This document shows, piece after piece, positions 55,379 to 64,000 of a DNA stretch of 64,000 nucleotides. Origin of the DNA: Galerina marginata. Lineage: Eukaryota; Basidiomycota; Agaricomycetes; Agaricales; Galerinaceae. Below the pieces are notes generated by a model. It did not search any database, had not been told where the DNA came from, and worked only from the letters and a program-made list of their open reading frames with translations. The translations under genes and the position numbers were made by a program. Position 1 is the stretch's first letter. Every line of letters starts with the position of its first letter. Where the stretch lies: the NCBI GenBank assembly GCA_023014335.1, contig JAECYW010000009.1, positions 186,001 to 250,000 of the forward strand, in the 5' to 3' direction.

Positions 55379-58110
55379 TCAAGTTCGGTTCAGAATCAAA
55401 GGGAAGAAGAACCTAGAACAGAAAGAGCACCTACTGGCCTGAAAGTCGTACTGGCGTCGCTTCCACAAGCAGCAAGTCAAAAGAGTAAGGATTTGAAAAC
55501 CGCACAGGAGAGTCCGCACATGTGAGCATGATGTCGAAGGTAAGCGCAGGATAAAATGCATCACTACTCGAGTACACCCGCGGATGCCTCCGACTTCGTT
55601 AATTTAGTAAGGCGCTTGTAGAGTGGCAGTGGAATCTGGATGCTAAAAGAAGTCAAAATGTTGGTATATCATCATTTATATCTAGGTTTACTCACGGAAT
55701 ATTCAACGTTGAGCATCCAGAACATTCAGAGAGGCTGGTGGCTATTGATCAGCGGTTGAATTGGAAAAAATTACACAAATGCGTACCTGTTATGGCCACC
55801 GCGTGCAATACTGCCGCGATTTCGGGTATGCGGAACATGTGTCCAAAGGAAAGGATAGGCCTAAACGACAAGGTAAGCAGGACGAAGAGTAAAAGATATT
55901 CTAAAGACACACCCTGTACCAATCAACGAGAGCACGTCTCAAGTCACATCAAAGGTGGTACTCGAGTACATCGTGATTGGACCTAGACAAATGAGAGTTC
56001 AGTCAATACATATTGAGCTATTCTCGTTCTTACGGGAAGGAAGAGCTGTGAAGGACGCCTGTCAGTCAGAGGTCAGACTCAAAGAAGGAAGTGTAGAAAT
56101 TCGCGCCCAAAGGGATAGCAAGATAGCATTTCCCAGTCTGTAGGGCCGAACGGCGGTTCGTGAATACCAAATGAAGTGTCTCCAACCCAAAAATCCAAGT
56201 AGATGAATATAAACTGCGGCTCAGGTGACTCGTTCACATACCTTTACATACTAAATCGACTGAAGAGGATTGGAGCTCGCGAGAATAGACAAGGTAAAAA
56301 GAGCACCGTAGCCTAGACTTGGTAACACTGGAAGATGTACATCGAGATCAGCGTCCATCAACTGAGGCACCTGCACGGTATATCCCTGCAAAATCCTCAC
56401 GATTATTGCCTGATACAGTAGACAAGAGAAAAATACACAACTGCGTTATGCCGAGTTGAGAAATGGCATCAACTCCTTCCGCAAAAGGCCAGATAGTTAG
56501 CGAACGAAACAAGAAGTACACATGCGAATAATTTAATCAAAATGACCACGATACCCTGCTGATATCAGTGCAGGCAGTAATACTCTTTTGCCCTTTTTCG
56601 TCGCCAATGCAGTGTCGTCGAATCCGCCTCCATATCTCGCCCAAGACTGAAGTTAAGCAACATTCAACTACATTTGGAGAAAGAATAAAGTCCAAGATAC
56701 ATGCTATATGACATGTGGACGTCCGTAAGCTGGGCTGTTGCTACGCCACCTGCACGCTGGCAGCAAGACACTAGTTACGGGGAGACTGGACACACTAACT
56801 GAAATAATGCATAAGGGATAAATATGTAGTGAGGAATAGAAATAGTACGTACAGTAGAGGCGTGATATACCATCAAAATCGAGCGAACAGGCGAGCACGA
56901 TTTTCGCAGATAGGAACTCAAAAGGCCCACAATCGTTGTCCTTCGGAGCGCCAACGTCGACTGCGACTGCGAGCGACACGCGGACGTCGAGGACGGGTTT
57001 GTTATTCTCACGTTCAGTCGAGCCTGAAGTGGAAAAATGATCTTGGAGCTGAATGTTGTCCTCGGTTGGGACGTCCTTGCCAGCGGAGTCAGTCGTTGCC
57101 AAATGGTGGGTCGGAGGACTGCGACCACTCGGAGTCTCCGACCATCCATGGCGGTGGGGACATCGGTGCATGTACTCGAAGCCGAAGCAGAAGGCCGTCT
57201 ATGGTATCGGGACGAACTGAATATCGGGGTCTGCGTTGGCGTCTTTCTGGTGAAGCACATAACGAGAAAAAAAGCCGTACATCATTCAGCCTTTCTGTTT
57301 GCCTTGTTGAACTGATAGAATCCAGGTCCACGTTTGAACGTCGTAGGCTACGAGGGAGAACCTCGATGACACCGACGCCCGATGGCCCGCTGGTACGGTC
57401 AAACATCAGGGCACTAGCAAGAAAAGTAAGGAGTAAATAAGATCATTGAGAATAAAGGGGCATACAGAAAGTTAACGCTCAAACGTTCAGGATACAAGAC
57501 ATCCAGAACTGCTACTGGGCAGTCAGTTGAACTGAAGAAGAATTGCCTATAGGGAGATAATGTCAGTCGATACCGTCAAAGTCGAATTCGGTCGAGAAAG
57601 AGATGATACCTACGAGAAAGCAGGAAACGGAAGTCGAGAAAAGAGACGAACAGCCTAAGCTTTTGTCCCTGGAGCGAGTTTTTCAACGACAAAAGTTACG
57701 ATGGTGTCAGTCAAAACTCCAGGACGACCATGATCTGAGACGCGAGCATAAGCTTATGATATATGATAGGTCTTAGAATAACGCAAGTAACATCGTACCT
57801 GAAATGATTGTTCGACGGCTCTCCTACCTGCCTCCAAGGCTGAACGAGGGCCTCCTGTGAGGCTATGACTGGAACAATATCAACGCTCCGTTGCTCGTAG
57901 GTCGTAGCGCCGAAACCATAAGACAACTGTATGCAATTTAGACCTTGACAATAGGCGTAGAGCAGAGAACAGAATGCGTACCATCGGTCCACGACACGTC
58001 GACGGCGAGTCCACTGTCAAGAGTAACAGGATGGGCATAGTGGGCAGAATTGTTCACAGGAGTATACATTCAGTTCCACTGGCGATGTCCAAAGACCCTC
58101 GACGCGCGAG
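55379..58110 (-). other. Minus-strand intron-rich region, gene(s) not resolved
   Basis: A plausible start MPILLLLTVDSPSTCRGPM (ATG 58038) splices over a GTACGC...CATACAG intron to LSYGFGATTYEQRSVDIVPV. Downstream pieces include HGRPGVLTDTIVTFVVEKL, SGPSGVGVIEVLPRSLRRSN, SETPSGRSPPTHHLATTDSA, VRVSLAVAVDVGAPKDNDCG and, near 55.55 kb, AFYPALTFDIMLTC. Hydrophobic and disordered stretches alternate as in a membrane protein with a long loop, and the neighbouring DUF6533 gene makes a related receptor-like protein conceivable. I could not establish a frame-consistent model. Confidence 0.3.
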
Positions 58111-58404
58111 GCGAAGTGGGGGAAAGGAAGAAAGAAATGATGGCAGTCCACACGGTTTCGCACGGAGGGATTTGGGCGGGCCGACTGTAACGACAATCGG
58201 TATTCTCGCACGGACCCTGATCAATGATGGAACCGCAATCTACGTATCAACATGACCTGGCACTGATCTCCTTCATTCTTCATTCATCGATTCTTGTCTC
58301 GAGCTCATATAAATAAACAATCCTTCAGCTTTACCACACGGAATACAGACTGAAATGAAATAGTACTGCAGGAGCAGCCCTCTGGTCTTGTTCGTTCCTC
58401 TACT

Positions 58405-58608
58405 CTACCGGTTTCCTCCCTCTTTTCTGACTCCCTGGCGGTAATTCCAAGGCATTTGTTGGAACTGATCTGTTATATTTTTCTGTTGCAACTGACTCGT
58501 TCTCGTCGCATGTTCAACCTCCATGGCTAAAATGGTCTCTGCCTTTAGCGCCGATCCACGGCCAGCCCAGATACTGGCTATAACGCTCTCAACGGCAAAA
58601 GTCAGCAT
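58405..58608 (-). CDS. Short frame of 67 codons, doubtful
   Basis: MLTFAVESVIASIWAGRGSA and so on, ending in QGVRKEGGNR. No family is recognised. A TATA-like CATATAAATAAAC (about 58304) lies on the other strand nearby. Listed only because it is one of the few open stretches between 58.2 and 59.1 kb. Confidence 0.15.
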   Translation of the reverse strand: MLTFAVESVIASIWAGRGSALKAETILAMEVEHATRTSQLQQKNITDQFQQMPWNYRQGVRKEGGNR

Positions 58609-58619
58609 TCTGAGTGCTC

Positions 58620-59110
58620 AGTCATTCATTTAAAGGCGTTCTATATTTCACAAAACAAAGTATGACAGGCGGGCTCCAGTGATTGTCCGTCATTTCTGCA
58701 ATCTCGTCCAGCGTGAACCTAGGACTTAATGCTACGAACTATTCTGTGAACCTCTTTCTTGCTTGTTGCTCGCAGAACCCCTCTATCGAAACACATAAAA
58801 ATCAGTGTTAAATCATGCGCATTGACACCATCCTAGGTAAATCCAGGCGACACTCCCGCCTAAAAGGTCTATTGATTATATTGACTGTAATATTGTCCGG
58901 AAGATGGTGTGTGGTCGGCCAGGAGAAGGAAAAAATGAGGAAATAAGTAAAATACACTCACACGAGTAAATATCCCAGATTTTCACGGGAGGGGAATTGC
59001 AGCACAAGTACATTTGATTCAAAAACGGGAAAAACTACAAGTAGCATAAATTCGACTGTCAATGTTCAATTAATGGGATAAATTCTTTCGAGAGCACTCT
59101 CTGAAGGACG
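58620..59110. other. Intergenic, no gene seen
   Basis: AT-rich sequence downstream of the secreted-protein gene. No supported feature. Confidence 0.5.
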
Positions 59111-59118
59111 AGCCCATT

Positions 59119-59851
59119 CTACAACACAAGAGTGAGGAGTGTAAGGACGAAACCAAGGTTTCTCAATATGGCAGCAACGTCGAACAACCTGAACGATAAG
59201 GGGAATGTTAGCAAGTTCTTTCCTATTACTAACCAAAAAAAATCGTACAGTCCAGCAACGAGCCTAAGCACTCCGGCAAGTACGATATCCAATCCGAGAA
59301 GGACTTCATTGACAGCAATATCGAAGCCGATACCAGCCAAAACTACTGGAAGACCTGGAACCACTGCTTCGACGGCTTCCAAAGTGATGGCAATTTCCTG
59401 GGAGACGGTTAATTGATGTCGAAAATTCTCAATACTGTCTAAGGCGCAGTCACTTACAGAAAGAATAGGCGCGAAAGCAACCGCAACATCATTGGGGGTT
59501 CCTCCGGAGGAGGCATCGACGGGACCAATTGCATTCAAAGAGCCGCTAGCAGTATTGAAGGCACTAACGAGCTGAGAAGCAAGGGGAGTAACAGATGCAG
59601 CGTTTGCCTGATTATTCGCCACGAGGGCGTCTGGATGAAACACCGAGTTCAACGAATGCTATACATGTACAGAATGACGGAGACATACTGAGTTGCGGGA
59701 GAATAGACGATGTAGTACCCTGGAGGGTGTTGACGACGGACAGGACGTCGGTTACGTCGGCGCGCTTCTTGATCTCGACGGGGGCTGGGCTCGCATAGGC
59801 AGCAAGAGCGCTCATGGCCAAGAAAGTGGCGAAGAATCGAGAGGCAAACAT
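59119..59851 (-). CDS. Small secreted hydrophobic protein, paralogue 1, 184 aa
   Basis: Four exons, 59851-59689, 59630-59458, 59397-59249 and 59188-59119 (163, 173, 149, 70 nt), join in frame. The signal peptide MFASRFFATFLAMSALAAYA is followed by SPAPVEIKKRADV, with a dibasic KR site likely cut by a Kex2-type protease. The mature chain is Ala/Val/Leu-rich: TDVLSVVNTLQGTTSSILPQ, VTPLASQLVSAFNTASGSL, AVVPGLPVVLAGIGFDIAV. It ends in a hydrophobic stretch LRNLGFVLTLLTLVL. No cysteines are seen in the mature part. This kind of protein is common in Agaricomycetes and is usually annotated as hypothetical or surface-associated; its function is unknown. An ATAAAAGG box lies 80 bp upstream. Confidence 0.88.
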
Positions 59852-59926
59852 ATTGGCGATTGAGTGAGTAGGAGCTGGAGTCGAAGACGAGGTGCTGTCT
59901 GTAGTTTATTGTTCAAAACATAGCAG

Positions 59927-59934
59927 CCTTTTAT
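59927..59934 (-). promoter_or_regulatory. TATA-like ATAAAAGG of secreted paralogue 1
   Basis: ATAAAAGG on the minus strand, about 80 bp upstream of the ATG at 59851. The same string is at the same distance in paralogue 2. Confidence 0.6.
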
Positions 59935-60309
59935 GCATTTTTCTGAAAGCTGGTGGGCTTGGATTTGCAGCGCCTAACCACATCAACCGTCAGAAAAGCT
60001 CGCCAAATACTTTAGAAATGACGCCAAACCTCACCACGTCTCAATCATTTGGCAGGCTCCACAAATGAATGCTAAGAACGAAATTTTTAGCGAAAGAAGT
60101 GATAGAAGAAAAATACTCACTGATAATGGAGCATCACCTTGCCACGCTGTCGACGCAAAACAATATGGAAGTAAGAAAGAGTCAAGTTTTAGGTGGGTCG
60201 ATGACGCACATATGTTTTGGTATTCAAAATACTCAGGGCTATGCCCATCACCGTATTTCTGAACCTAGTGCTTTAATCTTATACAACAAGGAAGTGAAAC
60301 TCAGGACAT

Positions 60310-61920
60310 AATATTGTGCCTGCATGTGCTAAGGAACCCATTATCATTTCGAATTTATTTAAGGGGAAAAAACCTAAGGAGGGCACGGGATACCTTAAGC
60401 TCAAAAAATTTCCCGATAGAGAAACAAGTTTGCGCCGGCTCAAAACAGAAAGAACTCAACAACAAAACATTGGAATCGAAGTTTAGGTGATGTCACTAGA
60501 TAATGACAGGCACCAAGCAGTCCGTCCGCTGTAGGACCGAGGTGAATTTCTATAGGAGAGGGAAACACTGCACGAGTTCGATTTTGTCCGCGGCTGAGAG
60601 CTTTTCGTTATTTCGAAAAGCAGTCACGTCTTCAGTGCAAAATGTACGTCTTGACGTGATTCATGAAGACTGACATCATATTCCCAACTGCCCAGATTCA
60701 TCAAAATACAGTTACAGAGGTCCAGGGCCATGAGCACAGACGGCTTGCGCAATTTTGACGGACAATTACCTCACGGCTATGTTTAAAACGATCTATGCAG
60801 AAAATATCATACGTGGGAACCCTTAGAACTCACCTTTGAGTGACATTTTTGTCGCCAGAGTTGTAGCTTCCCGCTGGCCTAACCTGCATTGAACCGCATC
60901 GACACGTGCTTCAGATAGAACGCTTTCTTTCTATTACTTTTGCAATTGCAGAATTTTTAATAATCCTATGTTCAACAGGAAGCCCGTCATTCATAATTAG
61001 TGGGGTCGTGAGTATCTTTAGGCAAAAATAATACTCTCTCGGAGTTTCCGCCGCTGTCCCCCCTACGTGGAAGCAGTCTGGCAGATGGTGGGGAACTTCG
61101 GAGCGGGATAAAGGTATATGCAGAACCGTCCGCTCAGGAGACAGAGTGAGGCAGGGAAACTCTATTCTAAGATTCGATACATACTGGCAATCTGTCAAGT
61201 GTGAGCCTCGGAGCCGTCATATCTTACGCTTTTTACGATAACGCACAATTACGCCATGTTGATCGAATGCTTTGAAACTGCTGTGTTATATCTTTGATAT
61301 TTTGCGGAGCAAGGAAGACGTAGTTTGCAGTAATTTGACTCTGGTGTATCACCACTATCAAATGTGGCGACTACAAACGAGTGAACTCCCAGCTGGCGCG
61401 AGTAGGCGCGGCGAAGGTGTGGCGCCGTGTCAAGTTAGCGCTGGTACAGACTAATAGAGTAATGCTAGTCGATGATTTTCCACTACGACGGTAGGCAGAT
61501 AAAGTTCGTAAATCCGATCCTGTGACGCAATTCGAAGATCTTGGAACAAGCGGACAGTGGGGTGGGAATCCGTTAAGGAAAAATGGAGCCCACAATCTCC
61601 TAAGGAACAAAAGCGTTCAAATTCCGGATATATCCCTTCAGATAGTATTCTGCGAACGCCAAATATAGACTACTGGCCAATGTAGAAACTGGTTTAAACG
61701 AAAGCACTTGGAAATCGCTACCAGGATTGATCCTGAGTCTCAAGCCGCACGGCGTGTTCTCTCATGATTCAGCCTAAGGGCATATATGTAAAACATTATA
61801 GCTGATGACCGTCGCATAACATGACTCAAATGAATTTATTTATCGATGGCCCGGGTCTTTACAATCCCAAATATAAGTTGAGTCGAAGGTAAAAAAAACC
61901 TCGAATAAAACCCCCCTACA
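60310..61920. other. Intergenic spacer between secreted paralogues
   Basis: No gene seen. 61020-61150 resembles 63320-63420 (GGCAGATGGTGGGGAACTTC against GGCAGACAGTGGGGAATGTG, then a GGAGCGGGATAAAG-like stretch), so it belongs to the duplicated upstream region of these genes. The short frame at 61371-61610 on minus is not supported. Confidence 0.5.
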
Positions 61921-61933
61921 GTGCGAATGCAAT

Positions 61934-62663
61934 CTACAGCACGAGAGTAAGAAGGGTGAGGACAAATCCAAGATTTCGCAAGATAGCAGAAACGTCAAAC
62001 AACCTTGGGGATAGAGTGGGTACGTTAGCATCTTGCCTTCGGGTATAAGCAGTATGCCTTACAATCCAGCAATAAGGTGAAGGACTCCATCGAGCACAAT
62101 GCCCAATCCAATAAGGACTTCGTCAACAGCAAGGTCAAACCCGATACCTGCCAAAACAACCGGAAGGCCTGGAACGACTGCCTCGACAGCTTTCAACGTG
62201 ATAGCGATTTCCTGACGTACAAGCAACGCCAGTTAATGCCAAATTTCTTGCTATATAGATGCGATGTAACTTACAATGAGGATAGGGGCGAAAGCGGTTG
62301 CGACATCCTGAGAGGTTCCTCCGGAGGTGGCATCGACGGGGCCAATGCCGTTCAAGGAGGTAGATGCAGTATTGAAGGCGCCGACTAGCTGGGCGAGAAG
62401 AGGAGAAACATTGGCCTGGGTGGCTTGATTGCTTCCTGCGAGAGAATCTGGAGGAACAAATCAGGACTTGAAAAATGACGATGCAGCTTGACCAACGTAC
62501 TGAGCTGTGGAAGAATAGACGATGTAGCACTTTGGAGGGTGCTCACGACACCAAGCACGTCGGATACATCGGCGCGTTTTTGGACCTCGATGGGGGCCGG
62601 ACTAGCATAGGCCGCAATAGCGCTGAGGGCCAAAAAGGAGGCGAAGAATCGAGAGGCGAACAT
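61934..62663 (-). CDS. Small secreted hydrophobic protein, paralogue 2, 184 aa
   Basis: Exons 62663-62501, 62447-62275, 62211-62063 and 62003-61934 have exactly the lengths of paralogue 1 (163, 173, 149, 70 nt) and the same phases. Signal peptide MFASRFFASFLALSAIAAYA, then SPAPIEVQKRADV with the KR site; core VSDVLGVVSTLQSATSSILP, VSPLLAQLVGAFNTASTSL, AVVPGLPVVLAGIGFDLAV; end LRNLGFVLTLLTLVL. The first and last parts are nearly identical to paralogue 1 while the middle has diverged. The gene arose by tandem duplication of a roughly 2.8-kb unit that includes the promoter. Confidence 0.88.
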
Positions 62664-62739
62664 ATTGATAATGCGGTAGGTAGAGAACTAGAGCTGAAGA
62701 CGCTGCGTTTTCAGTTATAGAACGCTCAAAATCCAGTCG

Positions 62740-62747
62740 CCTTTTAT
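62740..62747 (-). promoter_or_regulatory. TATA-like ATAAAAGG of secreted paralogue 2
   Basis: ATAAAAGG on the minus strand, about 80 bp upstream of the ATG at 62663, as in paralogue 1. Confidence 0.6.
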
Positions 62748-62849
62748 TCATTCTTCAGCGAACAGTGTGGAATTGTATTCGAGAAAGATGAGGGTGCCAA
62801 TGCCACTGAAACACGCAAAGCAGATCAGAAATTGCGCAACACTTTGAAA

Positions 62850-64000
62850 ATTCTCCGTACTTTGGCAGGCTCCACAAATGCCTGCTAGGATGGCACCGTT
62901 GAGCGAAAGAATCACTGATAAAGGAGACACCGAATTACTCGCCCATGGTTCCGGAACTACATCCTACCACGCTGTCAACAATAAAGAAAAAGAGCAATTA
63001 TGATTTAGGAACACTGATAACATATTCCTAAGCGGAGGCACGCCAGTCTCCAGAAAAGGCGATTCGTGCACCGTGCATGATGTTCAGGTGAGATATTCCT
63101 GTCTCTCAACTGTTCGTCATTAGTGAACAAAATATATCAAGTCTTCAGCGTACTACATTGTCAGTTGACTTGAAAGGTTCTCTTATCAGTTACACTAACG
63201 TTATATTGAAGAGAATTGACGTCAACCTCTGCGATTTCCCATATGTTAATACTTTACATGTCGTCGTTTAATGACATCCCAAGTTATCCGTTATCAGATG
63301 TAAGTATATAGGATGAGAAAATATATCATATGCAGGGAGAACCTCCACCCTCGGAGCACATTGGCAGACAGTGGGGAATGTGGAGCGGAATATGTATATA
63401 TGCATTCGGAAATGGCAGAAATTGCCATAAATGGGGCGGTGGGAGTAAGTCATCCTCGGATCCGAACAAGTGTGGGATAGAAAGGTCGTCATAAATGGTG
63501 GCATGTACGATAACGCAGCGGAAAGAGAAATCACGCAATTTTAATCATTCTGTTGTAAAGTTGAGTTTCAGGTCGCCTTTCCCATTGGCGGCACTGCATA
63601 CGTCGGTACGTCATGGTTGAAGCTTCTCATGGCATTTTTTTTAGGCATAGTTAAAGTTTTTGAAAATAATCCCACTTACATTACAATAAGCGCTGGAGGA
63701 GGAAGTTATCGATGTTTTCGAAGAGCCGGCGACATATGCTGAGGTCTGAGAAGGGGATAAATTGTGCTGTCACAGTTCGTTTAATTTATACGAGCCTTAT
63801 TTCGGATTATCGGTTGCCCACTATTATTGAGACGTGAGTTTTTCAGCAAAATTACCTCGAGCACGGAGTAGGAAGAACTCACCTTAAATTCGTGACATGT
63901 GCGGCCACGTTGGCAAAACATGTAGGAGTCTTGGAGTGGAATAAAGGTATAGCCCTCGGAAGTTTATCAATTAGGAAAGGGATTACGGGAACTCTATTGT
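62850..64000. repeat. Duplicated upstream region, with traces of a third copy at the edge
   Basis: TTTGGCAGGCTCCACAAATG (62869) matches 60047-60067. The stretch GGCAGACAGTGGGGAATGTG (63363) matches 61077. A weaker third version (TTGGCAAAACATGTAGGAGTC, then TGGAATAAAGGTATA) lies at 63911-63955. No coding sequence is seen here. A third paralogue may lie beyond the window. Confidence 0.6.

Noticed and set aside
62135..62530. 131-codon minus-strand ORF
   Set aside because: Wrong frame across introns of secreted paralogue 2.

Overview
The window looks like nuclear DNA of a mushroom-forming basidiomycete (Agaricomycetes). Genes are split by short introns (about 35-90 nt) with GTRNGT donors, CTRAY branch sites and CAG/TAG acceptors. 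The recognisable families are typical of that group: a HET-domain protein, F-box proteins, a tetraspanin, DUF6534 and DUF6533 membrane proteins, a short secreted Ala-rich protein family, a tnp2-type transposon and hAT-like MITEs. No rRNA, tRNA, CRISPR array or prokaryotic operon is seen.

Layout. 1-3.2 kb holds only fragmentary coding signals. 3.2-7.0 kb is the most unusual locus: a HET-domain gene (5469-7014) preceded by about 2.1 kb in which nearly every unit is an intron-like GT...AG segment followed by a single 3-nt 'exon'. Its core (4213-5181) is a 69-bp tandem array. The 66-nt intron part of each unit is nearly constant, while the triplet between CAG and GTACGT varies. Read in order, the triplets form an open, charged peptide in the same frame as the HET ORF. 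7-14 kb is sparse: a disordered hypothetical protein, a diverged tandem duplication, and scattered pieces of a repeat that recurs inverted near 16.5 and 20.4 kb. 14.6-15.9 kb is a tetraspanin. 17.3-18.5 kb is a TIR element with a 7-bp target-site duplication. Then come an F-box gene, a hypothetical gene, a single-pass membrane glycoprotein, a seven-exon glutathione S-transferase and a DUF6534 membrane protein.

31266-39180 can be read as one 7.9-kb tnp2/Plavaka-like transposon: 48-bp imperfect TIRs, a 3-bp ACC target-site duplication, two convergent genes, and a 161-bp tandem repeat between them. It is dead or dying. hAT-like MITEs sit in the first exon of each of its two genes, a third lies upstream of the transposase, and the transposase has an in-frame TAG. 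To its right is a decayed ISWI (SNF2-family) gene, followed at once by an apparently intact Tc1/mariner element (43783-45386) with perfect 25-bp TIRs and a full DD34E transposase.

45.8-64 kb holds two F-box genes, a DUF6533 membrane protein, intron-rich regions I could not assign, and two tandem paralogues of a small secreted protein. The paralogues have identical exon lengths, and traces of a third upstream region lie at the right edge. Exon boundaries were placed by eye from splice consensus and frame. Where I quote them they keep frame, but no transcript data were available.
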